Source: Streptomyces dengpaensis (GTDB lineage Bacteria; Actinomycetota; Actinomycetes; Streptomycetales; Streptomycetaceae). Taken from it: DNA of 64,000 bases. Shown here piece by piece: positions 15,465 to 23,105 of this stretch. Position 1 is the stretch's first letter, and each line of letters begins with the position of its first letter. The notes under the pieces are model-generated. The model was not told the DNA's origin. It saw only the letters and a program-made list of their open reading frames with translations, and ran no database searches. Position numbers and translations under genes: made by a program. The DNA lies in assembly GCF_002946835.1 (NCBI RefSeq), contig NZ_CP026652.1:3906001-3970000 (forward strand), given 5' to 3'.

Positions 15465-16055
15465 TCAGTGGGCCACCGGCGGGGCGATGCAGGCCGTCTC
15501 CGGGTAGGGGCCGGTGACCTCGGTCCACACGTGGTCCTCGCTCACCACGCCCGAGATGCACGCGGTCTTGCCGACCCAGATGCCGTACGCGGTGCCCGGC
15601 ACCTTCTCCGAGTGGTCCACGTTCCAACGCGACCACGGGTCCTGGACCCGCATGTCCTCGGCACGGAAGCCGAGGGAGGCGAGCGCGGGGCGTACGTCCT
15701 TGGGGCTGATCTTCCCCTCGCCGCGCAGTTTCTCCAGCAGCGGCTTGACCTGCTTCGCCTTCTCCTCAGCCGCCGCCTCGTCCGCCGGACTCATGTCCTT
15801 CGCCCTGCGGCCGATGTTGTTCTCGGCGTTGTGCGGCGCGCTGTCGCCCCGGTCCGGCTCGGCGTGCGGGCTCGCGCCCGGGGAGACGGAGCCGGAACCC
15901 GACGTCGCGGGCGCGGCCGGCCCCAGGCCCGGCTTCTGGGTGCCACACGCGGCGAGGCACGCGACGGCGGTCACGGCCAGAAGGGCGGAGCGCCGAGCGA
16001 CGCTCGTACGGCTCGTACGGCTCTGGCGGCTCTGGCGGCTCTTCCGGAGAGGCAT
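15465..16055 (-). CDS. Secreted lipoprotein of unknown function
   Basis: A 196-residue exported protein. A basic N-terminus with a repeated SRQSRQSRTSRTS stretch (from short DNA repeats) leads into ALLAVTAVACLAAC, a lipobox with Cys about 37. A Ser/Pro linker follows, then a mature domain with EEKAKQVKPLLEKLRGEGKI, LGFRAEDMRVQDPWSRWNVD and two Cys near the end. I do not recognise the family. The ATG at 16055 was chosen because it gives a proper signal peptide; the longer frame upstream does not. Confidence 0.78.
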   Translation of the reverse strand: MPLRKSRQSRQSRTSRTSVARRSALLAVTAVACLAACGTQKPGLGPAAPATSGSGSVSPGASPHAEPDRGDSAPHNAENNIGRRAKDMSPADEAAAEEKAKQVKPLLEKLRGEGKISPKDVRPALASLGFRAEDMRVQDPWSRWNVDHSEKVPGTAYGIWVGKTACISGVVSEDHVWTEVTGPYPETACIAPPVAH

Positions 16056-16197
16056 GAGGCCAGGCTGACAGAAGAGCCGGCAGGGCACCTGAGTACGGAC
16101 ACTCATCTCGAACAGCCCACCCACCCTGCGGAGTTCGAGGAGATCGCCCGAAGAGCGCCCGGCGCCACCCTGCTGCGCCGGGGCGGCGCCGGGCAGG

Positions 16198-16926
16198 ATG
16201 AGGGACATGCGGAGTGACACGCCTGGTCCCACATCGCGCTACCTGTCCCTGCCCGAGGAATTCATCGTCCTCTCCCACTTGGACTCCGGCAAAGTCCACG
16301 ACACCACTCAAACGGCGTTCGGCTGCGCGGCAGCCGAACTCGCCGAACTCGCCCTGCGCCGCAAGGTATTGGTCCGGCCCCACAAGTCCAGGAAGTTCGG
16401 CGTCGAGGTCTACCGGCACAAAGGCGAGATCGAACTGCTCGACAGGGGCCGCACGGGTCTCGCCTGGGCAGACGAGCTGCTGGCAGACCTGGCAGACATG
16501 ACAGGCCTGGAGACCCACGCCGTATATCGATGGCTCCGCCGACGCCACCGTAAAGCGCTGCCTCTGCACAGGCAGACGCTCACGGAACGCGGCGTGCTGC
16601 ACCACAGGCCCGGGAAACTGCTCGGGAAGGAGCGCTACTACCCCGACCCCGGGGTGCGCAATGCCCTGATCAACGAGGTCCGCACCGCGTACACCAGCCA
16701 GAGCCCGCTCACCGGACACCTGCTGCTCCTCTGCGATCTGCTGGACGGCGCCGAACTCACCAAAGACCTCGGCCTCACGTTGACCCACCGCCAGAGACTG
16801 GACCGCGCCCGCGGCATCGGAGCCGTGGAGCCCCTCCCCGAAGTCCTACGCGACACCAGCACGGTCCTCGGTTTCTCCATACCCAAACGCGACGGCGGAG
16901 GTTTCGGCTTCGGCGACGGGGACTAG
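16198..16926 (+). CDS. GPP34/GOLPH3-like protein
   Basis: A 242-residue cytosolic protein. YLSLPEEFIVLSHLDSGKVH followed by CAAAELAELALRRKVLV matches the start of the GPP34 (Golgi phosphoprotein 3/Vps74) fold. The LTGHLLLLCDLLDGAEL region matches its second conserved helix pair. Eukaryotic members bind PI4P and retain glycosyltransferases in the Golgi; bacterial members are numerous in Streptomyces and uncharacterised. The ATG at 16207, nine bases on and close behind GAGGG, is an alternative start. It is divergent from the lipoprotein gene, with the 5' regions close together. Confidence 0.82.
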   Translation: MRDMRSDTPGPTSRYLSLPEEFIVLSHLDSGKVHDTTQTAFGCAAAELAELALRRKVLVRPHKSRKFGVEVYRHKGEIELLDRGRTGLAWADELLADLADMTGLETHAVYRWLRRRHRKALPLHRQTLTERGVLHHRPGKLLGKERYYPDPGVRNALINEVRTAYTSQSPLTGHLLLLCDLLDGAELTKDLGLTLTHRQRLDRARGIGAVEPLPEVLRDTSTVLGFSIPKRDGGGFGFGDGD

Positions 16927-16992
16927 GACCTGACTGTTGCGAGCCCGGGGCGCGGCGCATCGGAAGGCTGCGGACCCGCATTCGTCGGCCGG

Positions 16993-17697
16993 CTATCTCG
17001 CCTCGGTGAGCGTCGCATAGACCACGATGTTGCCCTGGTACCCGGTCTTCTTGGCGTAACGGCCACCACAAGTGATCACGCGCAGTTGGGGCAGCTCGGA
17101 GCGGCCGTAGACCTTCTTGCTGGGGAACTCCTTCCGGCTGTAGAACTCCACGGCGTCGACGGTGAACAGGGCTGTGCGCCGGTCTTTCCGGCTGATCTCG
17201 ATGACGGAGCCCTTGGCCAGGGCGCCGAGGCCGAAGAAGACGCCGGGGCTGCCGGTGCGTGTGTCCACATGCCCGGTGGTGATAGCCGTCCCGGTCGAGC
17301 CGGGCGCCGTGCCGTCGCCGTACCAGCCGGCGAGGTTGGCTTTGTCGGCAGGCGGAGGCCGCAGCGCCCCCGCCCGGTCGAGGCCCAGCCTCATCATGGG
17401 AGCGTCAACCTTGAGGGCGGGAACACGAATCCGCACCGGATCCGCCGGGGGCAGCGGCTGGACGGCGGGAATGACGGCGGAGGGGGTGCGGCCGGAAGCG
17501 GGGAGTTCAGCGAAGCCCTGAGAGGGGGCGGTGGCAGCGGGAGGTGCGAAGCCCTGGGCAGCGGAGGGCTGCGGTGGCTGCGCGTCATGCACCCCGCCGA
17601 TCACCAGCACGATGCCTGCCGCCGCGGCGCAGGCCAGCACCTTGACCGAAAGGACCGACGAGTAGAGGGAAGCATCGGTCCTGCGCTGGGTTTCCAT
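16993..17697 (-). CDS. Class F sortase
   Basis: A 234-residue membrane-anchored transpeptidase. A single N-terminal TM helix (SVKVLACAAAAGIVLVIGGV) precedes a Pro/Ala-rich linker and the sortase beta-barrel from about residue 85 (VRIRVPALKVDAPMMRLGLD). The catalytic His is in TTGHVDTRTG (about 145), the Cys in LRVITCGGRY (about 210), and a basic residue follows at the GGRYAKKTGY stretch. Class F sortases of actinobacteria attach or process surface proteins with LPxTG-like signals. The upstream gene (17992-18486), on the same strand, encodes a membrane-anchored extracytoplasmic protein that is the natural partner. Confidence 0.92.
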   Translation of the reverse strand: METQRRTDASLYSSVLSVKVLACAAAAGIVLVIGGVHDAQPPQPSAAQGFAPPAATAPSQGFAELPASGRTPSAVIPAVQPLPPADPVRIRVPALKVDAPMMRLGLDRAGALRPPPADKANLAGWYGDGTAPGSTGTAITTGHVDTRTGSPGVFFGLGALAKGSVIEISRKDRRTALFTVDAVEFYSRKEFPSKKVYGRSELPQLRVITCGGRYAKKTGYQGNIVVYATLTEAR

Positions 17698-17991
17698 GAG
17701 GTCGAGCCTGCCTCTCTACGCCTACGTCCCTCTGCCCCCTGTCCCCCGCGCCTCTGCGCTTCTGCCCTCCCTGCGCCCCTGCCCCTCTGCCCCCATGTCT
17801 CTGGTCTCTTGCTCGCAGTGGGGCGAGGTGGGCCTCGCGGACCAGGGACCCGGGATCCCCCGCCCCGGCTCCCGGACCTCGTCTTCGGGCTCCGGACCTC
17901 GGGCCGATGCGCTGACGCCGTTGGCGTATCCGGTCAGCGGCTAGCAGCTGATGCTCTGCCCGAGGGCCGACGTGGTGCGGGAGCCTGGCTG
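17698..17991. other. Intergenic, pyrimidine-rich on the plus strand
   Basis: A stretch of 294 bp without a supportable gene. From 17706 to 17815 it is almost pure C/T with repeated CCTCTGCCC-like words. No hairpin of terminator quality and no clear promoter were seen. Confidence 0.5.
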
Positions 17992-18486
17992 TCACGTACC
18001 TACGCTGTCCGAGCGGTAGCGGCGCCACCGCATCAGACCTCCGGCGGCGGCTCCCGCGAGCAGCACACCGCCCAGAACCAGCGGCTGCGTGTCTCCACTC
18101 CCGGCGTCCCCGAAGCCGGCCCCGACGGCGCCGTGTGGCTGGCCGCCCATCGTGACCTCGTACGTTCCCGTCACTTGGGTCCGCGGCGGACACTTGACGG
18201 TGACTTCGTCGCTGCTCGGATCCATCCCCTCCGGCACCTGGAACTCTCCGGCGAGTACGCCCTCACGATCCCCCTCGAAGAGGTGAAAGGACCCTCCCGC
18301 CTTCGACTCGCCCTTGCCATAGGTCTCCGAACCGCAGGCCGTGGTCTCGACGAAGACCTTGGAGCCCGGGGAGGCGTTCCTCGGGTTGATGTCGATGTCC
18401 GAGTCCCCGGCGACAGCGGCCGGAGCCTGTAGGGCAACGGCGCCGAGAACCAGGCCGATGCCGGCGGCAATGTGTGCGTAACGCAT
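17992..18486 (-). CDS. Sortase-associated membrane-anchored extracytoplasmic protein
   Basis: A 164-residue protein. A Sec signal (MRYAHIAAGIGLVLGAVALQ, then APAAVAG) precedes an Ig-like extracytoplasmic domain (INPRNASPGSKVFVETTACG, then VPEGMDPSSDEVTVKCPPRT) with two Cys that could pair. A C-terminal TM helix (PLVLGGVLLAGAAAGGLM) and the basic tail RWRRYR form the anchor. No LPxTG is present before the TM; GDTQP is at the expected place. The ATG at 18486 follows GGAGGAAG. It is immediately upstream of, and co-directional with, the class F sortase gene, so it is likely its substrate or partner. Confidence 0.85.
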   Translation of the reverse strand: MRYAHIAAGIGLVLGAVALQAPAAVAGDSDIDINPRNASPGSKVFVETTACGSETYGKGESKAGGSFHLFEGDREGVLAGEFQVPEGMDPSSDEVTVKCPPRTQVTGTYEVTMGGQPHGAVGAGFGDAGSGDTQPLVLGGVLLAGAAAGGLMRWRRYRSDSVGT

Positions 18487-18884
18487 GAGCTTCCTCCAAC
18501 GGGGCAGTAACCGGCCTATCCGCAGGGCACGTCTGCTGTGCTCCACCCACGAGGCAACCGACACCCCGTCACCTCCGCAACACGACGCATCGCCATGCGT
18601 GTCCCCCGGGCAGGCGGAGTGCCTGCGCCCGCTCTGCCGTTTGCGCAGGTCATCGAGGCGGACACGGCTGCCGCCGGAGAAATACGAGAAGATGGCGATC
18701 GGGCTAGTGACCCTTCGTCAAGTCCACGGATCACGTCCGCTCGTCGCCCCTGCCACCGGCCATCGCCATCACCCGCCGCAGGCGCCGGACGGAGCGATGC
18801 ACCCCTCGGCACGATGGTGAAGTACCCCCGAGATGCGGCAGAAGGTGACAGCAGGTCAGATGGGACTGCCCGAGGTTGCGGGGG
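18487..18884. other. Intergenic region, no convincing gene
   Basis: About 400 bp between the surface-protein start and the transporter remnant. Open frames exist on both strands but none has a ribosome binding site and recognisable composition. It should hold the promoter of the surface protein-sortase pair; a minus-strand TTGACG at 18717-18722 is the only -35-like hexamer I noticed. Confidence 0.4.
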
Positions 18885-19309
18885 TCAGGCGCTCTTGCCC
18901 GCCGCGACCGCGACCTGGACCTCGACCGGCGGCGTGGGTTCCTCGTTCGCCCGCTGCGGCGGCACGGTGTCCGGCGTGGTGCGGCGGCCGGCAAGCGTGT
19001 GTGCCGCGCCGACCAGGAGAAGACGACAGAACCGACCAGGTTTCCGAGGAGGGAGACGACGATGACGGCCCCCGCGCCGCCGACCGACACCCGTCGGCGA
19101 CAGGCACCTTGCACCATCGTCATCATGTTGCTGGTGTACAGCTCGGCACCGGCGAAGATCACAAGGGTCAGTGCCACGCCGAAGACCATGCCCTGGATCA
19201 GCTTGGTCCACGGGCAGTGCTCCGCGCTGGGCGGGCCGGTCACCATGAGCATCAGCAACGGCGATACGGCCATGGCCACGCCCACCGGTGACCTCGAGGT
19301 GGCGGCCAT
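18885..19309 (-). pseudogene. Remnant of a formate/nitrite transporter (FNT) family gene
   Basis: About 100 residues (19004-19309) match the first half of an FNT channel: TKLIQGMVFGVALTLVIFAG, AELYTSNMMTMVQG, and GAVIVVSLLGNLVGSVVFSW. FNT proteins have about 280 residues and six TM helices. Here the N-terminal ~35 residues are not in frame, the C-terminal half is missing, and a hydrophilic tail (TTPDTVPPQRANEEPTPPVE) continues in another frame to a stop at 18885. It is probably a decayed gene with an internal deletion. It lies about 220 bp downstream of tRNA-Thr. Confidence 0.65.
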
Positions 19310-19491
19310 ACCTCTGGACGTTCCGCTCCCTGGGGCTCGCGGCCCGATACTGCCCGCAGACCGGACGTACCTGCCTATGCGCGTGCATATACGTGTGGCA
19401 CGCACGCCGACACTCTCCGACGTTGTCCGCGAATGTCCGACTCCCGCTGCGCCAGGCTGCCGGCGACAGAGAAAGCGCCCCAGAATAAGAG

Positions 19492-19525
19492 AAAGCCCGA
19501 GTCAGCTGTATCTGACCCGGGCTTT
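19492..19525 (-). terminator. Rho-independent terminator of tRNA-Thr
   Basis: On the minus strand a 14-bp stem (AAAGCCCGGGTCAG, one G-U pair) with loop ATACAG is followed by CTCTTATT. It begins 7 bp after the tRNA 3' end. Confidence 0.88.
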
Positions 19526-19531
19526 CGCTGG

Positions 19532-19605
19532 AGCCGCCTTCGGGATTCGAACCCGAGACCTACGCATTACGAGTGCGTTGCTCTGGCCATCTGAGCTAAG
19601 GCGGC
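19532..19605 (-). tRNA. tRNA-Thr (anticodon CGU)
   Basis: The minus strand folds as a tRNA with a 7-bp acceptor stem (GCCGCCT/AGGCGGC), the D-arm stretch TAGCTCAGATGG, the anticodon stem-loop ACGCA-CTCGTAA-TGCGT with CGT at the anticodon, and a T arm with GGTTCGAATCC. It reads ACG codons. CCA is not encoded. A terminator follows at once. Confidence 0.97.
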
Positions 19606-19712
19606 ACGCTGTCCGCACTATGGTGCGATCAGCAACGTCGGTAAGTCTACACAGTTTCCGGTGGTGCTCCGTACACACCCCGGAGGGGCCCGTTCCGGGG
19701 TGTGGGGCACGG

Positions 19713-21335
19713 CTATGAGCAGCGCTTTTCCTTGGGGGGAGGGGTGCCCTGGAGGAGGTAGCGGTTGATCGTGGAGTCGACGCAGGTGCTGCCGCGGCCG
19801 TAGGCGGTGTGGCCGTCGCCGACGTAGGTGAGGAGGCGGGCTGAGGAGAGCTGGGAGGCGAGGGCCTGGGCCCAGGGGTAGGGGGTCGCCGGGTCGCGGG
19901 TGGTGCCGACCACGAGGATCGGGGCCGCGCCCTTCGCCTCGATGCGGTGGGGTTCGCCGGTCGACCTGACCGGCCAGTAAGCGCAGTTCAGCGAGGCCCA
20001 GGCCAGGCCCGCGCCGAAGACGGGCGACGTCTTTTCGAAGGCGGGGAGGGCCTTCTCCACTTGGTCGGGGGTGGAGAAGGCTGCTGGGAGGTCGAGACAG
20101 TTCACGGCGGCGTTGGCGTACATCAGGTTCGCGTACTTGCCGTTGGCGTCACGCTCGTAGTAGCTGTCGGAGAGGGCGAGCAGGCCTGCGCCGTCCTTCT
20201 CCTTCATCGCCGCGGTGAGCGCCTCGCGCAGCTGCGGCCAGGCCGCCTGGTCGTACATCGCCGCGATCACACCCGTCGTCGCGAGGGCCTCGCCGACCTT
20301 GCGGCCGTCCGCGTCGCCCGCCGGGATGGGCGTCTTGTCGAGCTGCTGGAAGAACGCCTTCAGGTTCTTGCCCACCTGGTCCGGGCTCGCGCCCTCGCCA
20401 CCCAGCGGGCAGTCGCTCTGGCGTACGCAGTCCTTCGCGAACGACTGGAAGGCCGTCTCGAACCCCGCCGTCTGGTCCTGGTTCAGCTTGCGCGCGGGCA
20501 GGGACGGGTCGATCGCTCCGTCCAGGACCATGCGGCCCGCCCGGTCCGGGAAGAGGCCGGCGTACGTCGCCCCGAGGAACGTCCCGTACGACGCCCCGGC
20601 GTACGTCAGCTTCTGGTCGCCCAGCGTGGCACGCAGGATGTCCATGTCCCGCGCCGCCTCCACCGTGGAGACGTGCCGCAGGAGGTCCGGCGAGCGCTGT
20701 CCGCAGCCCTCGGCGAACTTCTTGTACGCGTCGACCAGTTGCCCCGTCTCCTTCTTGTCGTCGGGAGTGGTGTCCGTCTGCGTGTACGTGTCCATCTCGC
20801 GGCCGGTGAGGCACTCGACCGGCTCACTGCGGGCCACGCCGCGCGGGTCGACCGCGACCATGTCATAGCGGGCGCGGACCTCCGGCGGATAGCCGATGCC
20901 GGCGTACGACTGCAGATAGTTGACCGCCGAGCCGCCCGGCCCTCCCGGGTTGACCAGAAGCGAACCCAGGCGCTCGCCCGGACCCGTCGCCTTCTTGCGG
21001 GCGACCGCCAGTTTGATGTCACCCGAGGCCGGCTTCGCGTAGTCGAGCGGCGCCTTCATCGTGGCGCACTCGAAGCCGGGGACCCCGCAGGTGCGCCAGG
21101 TCAGCTTCTGTTCGTAGTACGGCGACAGTGTCGACGGCGTGGAGCGCGGCAGCGCGGCCAGCGCGGCGCCCGCCGTCGACGTCGTCGCCGTCGAGGAACT
21201 CCCGGAGGAGCAGGCGGAGATGAGCAGCGCTGCTGCCGCCAGCAGCACGCCGCTCGCGCGGAAAGACGAAGACGGCCAGGGGGAACGGCTCGGCCGGCGG
21301 GACCGGTTCGGCCGAAGGGTGCGCCTGATGTACAT
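19713..21335 (-). CDS. Secreted alpha/beta-hydrolase, tripeptidyl aminopeptidase (TAP) type
   Basis: A 540-residue exported serine peptidase. After a basic Arg-rich start, GVLLAAAALLISAC is a lipoprotein signal. The hydrolase has the oxyanion region LLVNPGGPGGSAVNYLQ, the nucleophile elbow YAGASYGTFLG (Ser about 230), and a C-terminal TAP-like domain with VVGTTRDPATPYPWA (Asp) and GDGHTAYGRGS (His). This matches Streptomyces Tap/SlpD/SlpE peptidases that remove N-terminal peptides from secreted proteins; many paralogues exist. The start is placed at ATG 21335 (MYIRRTLRP). A short tandem repeat lies upstream. Confidence 0.92.
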   Translation of the reverse strand: MYIRRTLRPNRSRRPSRSPWPSSSFRASGVLLAAAALLISACSSGSSSTATTSTAGAALAALPRSTPSTLSPYYEQKLTWRTCGVPGFECATMKAPLDYAKPASGDIKLAVARKKATGPGERLGSLLVNPGGPGGSAVNYLQSYAGIGYPPEVRARYDMVAVDPRGVARSEPVECLTGREMDTYTQTDTTPDDKKETGQLVDAYKKFAEGCGQRSPDLLRHVSTVEAARDMDILRATLGDQKLTYAGASYGTFLGATYAGLFPDRAGRMVLDGAIDPSLPARKLNQDQTAGFETAFQSFAKDCVRQSDCPLGGEGASPDQVGKNLKAFFQQLDKTPIPAGDADGRKVGEALATTGVIAAMYDQAAWPQLREALTAAMKEKDGAGLLALSDSYYERDANGKYANLMYANAAVNCLDLPAAFSTPDQVEKALPAFEKTSPVFGAGLAWASLNCAYWPVRSTGEPHRIEAKGAAPILVVGTTRDPATPYPWAQALASQLSSARLLTYVGDGHTAYGRGSTCVDSTINRYLLQGTPPPKEKRCS

Positions 21336-21410
21336 CCCGCGAGCGTAACCTTGCGCGATCAATTGATCACCTTCAGTCGCCTGCGTGCCTCGTACGAGTT
21401 ATTCGGTCAA

Positions 21411-21503
21411 CCCGTCGTGCACCTCGCCGTGGGCCCGTCGTGCGCCTCGCCGTGCGTACGTCGTGTACCCGTCGTGCGCCTCGCCGCTAGCCCGTCGTGC
21501 ACC
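21411..21503. repeat. Imperfect tandem repeat between holB and the peptidase gene
   Basis: Four copies of CCCGTCGTGC(A/G)CCTCGCCG-like units, about 23-31 bp apart, with partial CGTCGTG copies between. It lies upstream of the peptidase gene. Role unknown. Confidence 0.7.
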
Positions 21504-21579
21504 TTCATAGTGGGCCTTGTCCTGCCGGTCACGCCCGGTGCTCCGGGCGCGGCGAGCGGTTGAGGCGCTCCGGGCGGCT

Positions 21580-22785
21580 TCAGCCCGCCCGCAGCGCCAT
21601 CGTCATCGCCTCCACCGCGAGCAGCGGAGCCACGTTGCGGTCGAGGGCCTCGCGGCACGCCGCGATCGCGTCGATGCGGCGCAGGGTCGCCTCCGCCGAG
21701 CTGCCGCGGGCCAGGCGCTCCAGCGTGTCCTCGGCCTCCGTGTTGCCGAGGGCCACACGGGAACCGAGCTGGAGAGCGAGGACGTCGCGGTAGAACCCGG
21801 TGAGGTCGATCAGGGCCAGGTCCAGGCTGTCGCGCTGCGTACGCGTTCTTCGACGCTTCTGCCGGTCCTCCAACTCCTTCATGATGCCCGCGGTGCCGCG
21901 CGGCATACGGCCGCCCTTCTCCGCGCCGAGGGCCGTCTTCAGGTCCTCGGTCTCCTTCACGTCGACTTCCTCGGCGAGCTGCTTGGCGTCCTCCGAAGCC
22001 GTGTCGATCAGCTCCTGGGCCGCCTTGAGGCAGCCCCCGACGTCGTCGATCCGGAGCGGGAGCTTGAGGACGGCGGCCCTGCGCTCACGCGCGCGCGGGT
22101 CCGTGGCCAGGCGGCGGGCCCGGCCGATGTGGCCCTGCGTCGCGCGGGCGGCGGCCGCCGCGACGTCGGGCTCGATGCCGTCACGACGTACGAGGATGTC
22201 GGCTACTGCGTCCATCGGAGGCGTGCGGAGCGTGAGGAGGCGGCAGCGGGAGCGGATGGTGGGCAGGACGTCCTCGATGGACGGGGCGCACAGAAGCCAG
22301 ACCGTGCGCGGCGCCGGTTCCTCCACGGCCTTCAGCAGGACGTTGCCCGCGCCCTCCGTGAGGCGGTCCGCGTCCTCCAGGACGATGACCTGCCAGCGAC
22401 CGCCGGCGGGCGACATCTGGGCGCGGCGGACCAGGTCACGGGTCTCCTTCACACCGATGGACAGGAGGTCGGTGCGGACGATCTCCACGTCGGCGTGGGT
22501 GCCCACCAGGCTCGTATGACAGCCGTCGCAGAAGCCACAGCCGGGGACGCCGCCGAGCGCGCGGTCGGGGCTCACGCACTGGAGCGCGGCGGCGAAAGCC
22601 CGCGCCGCGGTGGAACGGCCCGAGCCGGGCGGGCCGGTGAACAGCCAGGCGTGCGTCATCTTGGACGCCTCGGGGGGCGGGGCGTCCGCGGCGACCGCCG
22701 TGACGAGGGCGTCGGCGTCCCGGGCAGCGGCGGCGAGCTGCCCGCTCACCTTCTCCTGGCCCACCAGGTCGTCCCACACGGGCAT
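21580..22785 (-). CDS. holB: DNA polymerase III subunit delta'
   Basis: A 401-residue clamp-loader AAA+ protein. It opens VWDDLVGQEKVSGQLAAAA, then has Walker A FTGPPGSGRSTAARAFAAAL, a zinc module CGFCDGCH with an upstream Cys, Walker B VIVLEDADRLTEGAGN and the sensor TIRSRCRLLTLR. It loads the sliding clamp at replication forks. The ATG at 22785 (MPVWDDLVG) is preferred over upstream in-frame starts because it matches the family N-terminus. It is downstream of tmk on the same strand, as is common in actinobacteria. Confidence 0.95.
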   Translation of the reverse strand: MPVWDDLVGQEKVSGQLAAAARDADALVTAVAADAPPPEASKMTHAWLFTGPPGSGRSTAARAFAAALQCVSPDRALGGVPGCGFCDGCHTSLVGTHADVEIVRTDLLSIGVKETRDLVRRAQMSPAGGRWQVIVLEDADRLTEGAGNVLLKAVEEPAPRTVWLLCAPSIEDVLPTIRSRCRLLTLRTPPMDAVADILVRRDGIEPDVAAAAARATQGHIGRARRLATDPRARERRAAVLKLPLRIDDVGGCLKAAQELIDTASEDAKQLAEEVDVKETEDLKTALGAEKGGRMPRGTAGIMKELEDRQKRRRTRTQRDSLDLALIDLTGFYRDVLALQLGSRVALGNTEAEDTLERLARGSSAEATLRRIDAIAACREALDRNVAPLLAVEAMTMALRAG

Positions 22786-23001
22786 GGGGAACCGCCCTTT
22801 CGTCGCACTTTGCCTTGCCGCGTCCATTGTGCGGGTCGCCACTGACAATCGGTCCCGGCCGGTGGCGGCGGGCCGCCGTGGCCGCGTCAGCGGGCCGCCG
22901 TGGTCGCTCCCCCACCGCGGAGCCTCGCCCGGCTCCAGCCGCGCGAGCCCCGGTGAACGCGAGCCCCGGTGAACCCTACGGTGCCAGCGCAGACCAGCGG
23001 G

Positions 23002-23105
23002 TTCTCGCCCCCTCCGCCCCTACCCGTCCCTTACCTGGAGGCTCCGTCCCCAGACCCCCTGTCGCGCTTCGCGCTCGTCCTCAAACGCCGGACGGGGCTG
23101 AAAAA
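23002..23105 (-). repeat. Dispersed Streptomyces intergenic repeat, copy 2
   Basis: Reverse-orientation relative of 9781-9888: on the minus strand TTTTTCAGCCCCGTCCGGCG, TTTGAGGACGAG, a GC-rich block and GGGTAGGGGCGGAGGGGGCG occur in the same order. It lies directly after the tmk stop codon. The rest of the 320-bp holB-tmk gap (22786-23001) shows nothing else. Confidence 0.8.

Noticed and set aside
19947..21563. 538-codon plus-strand frame
   Set aside because: Antisense shadow of the TAP-type peptidase gene.
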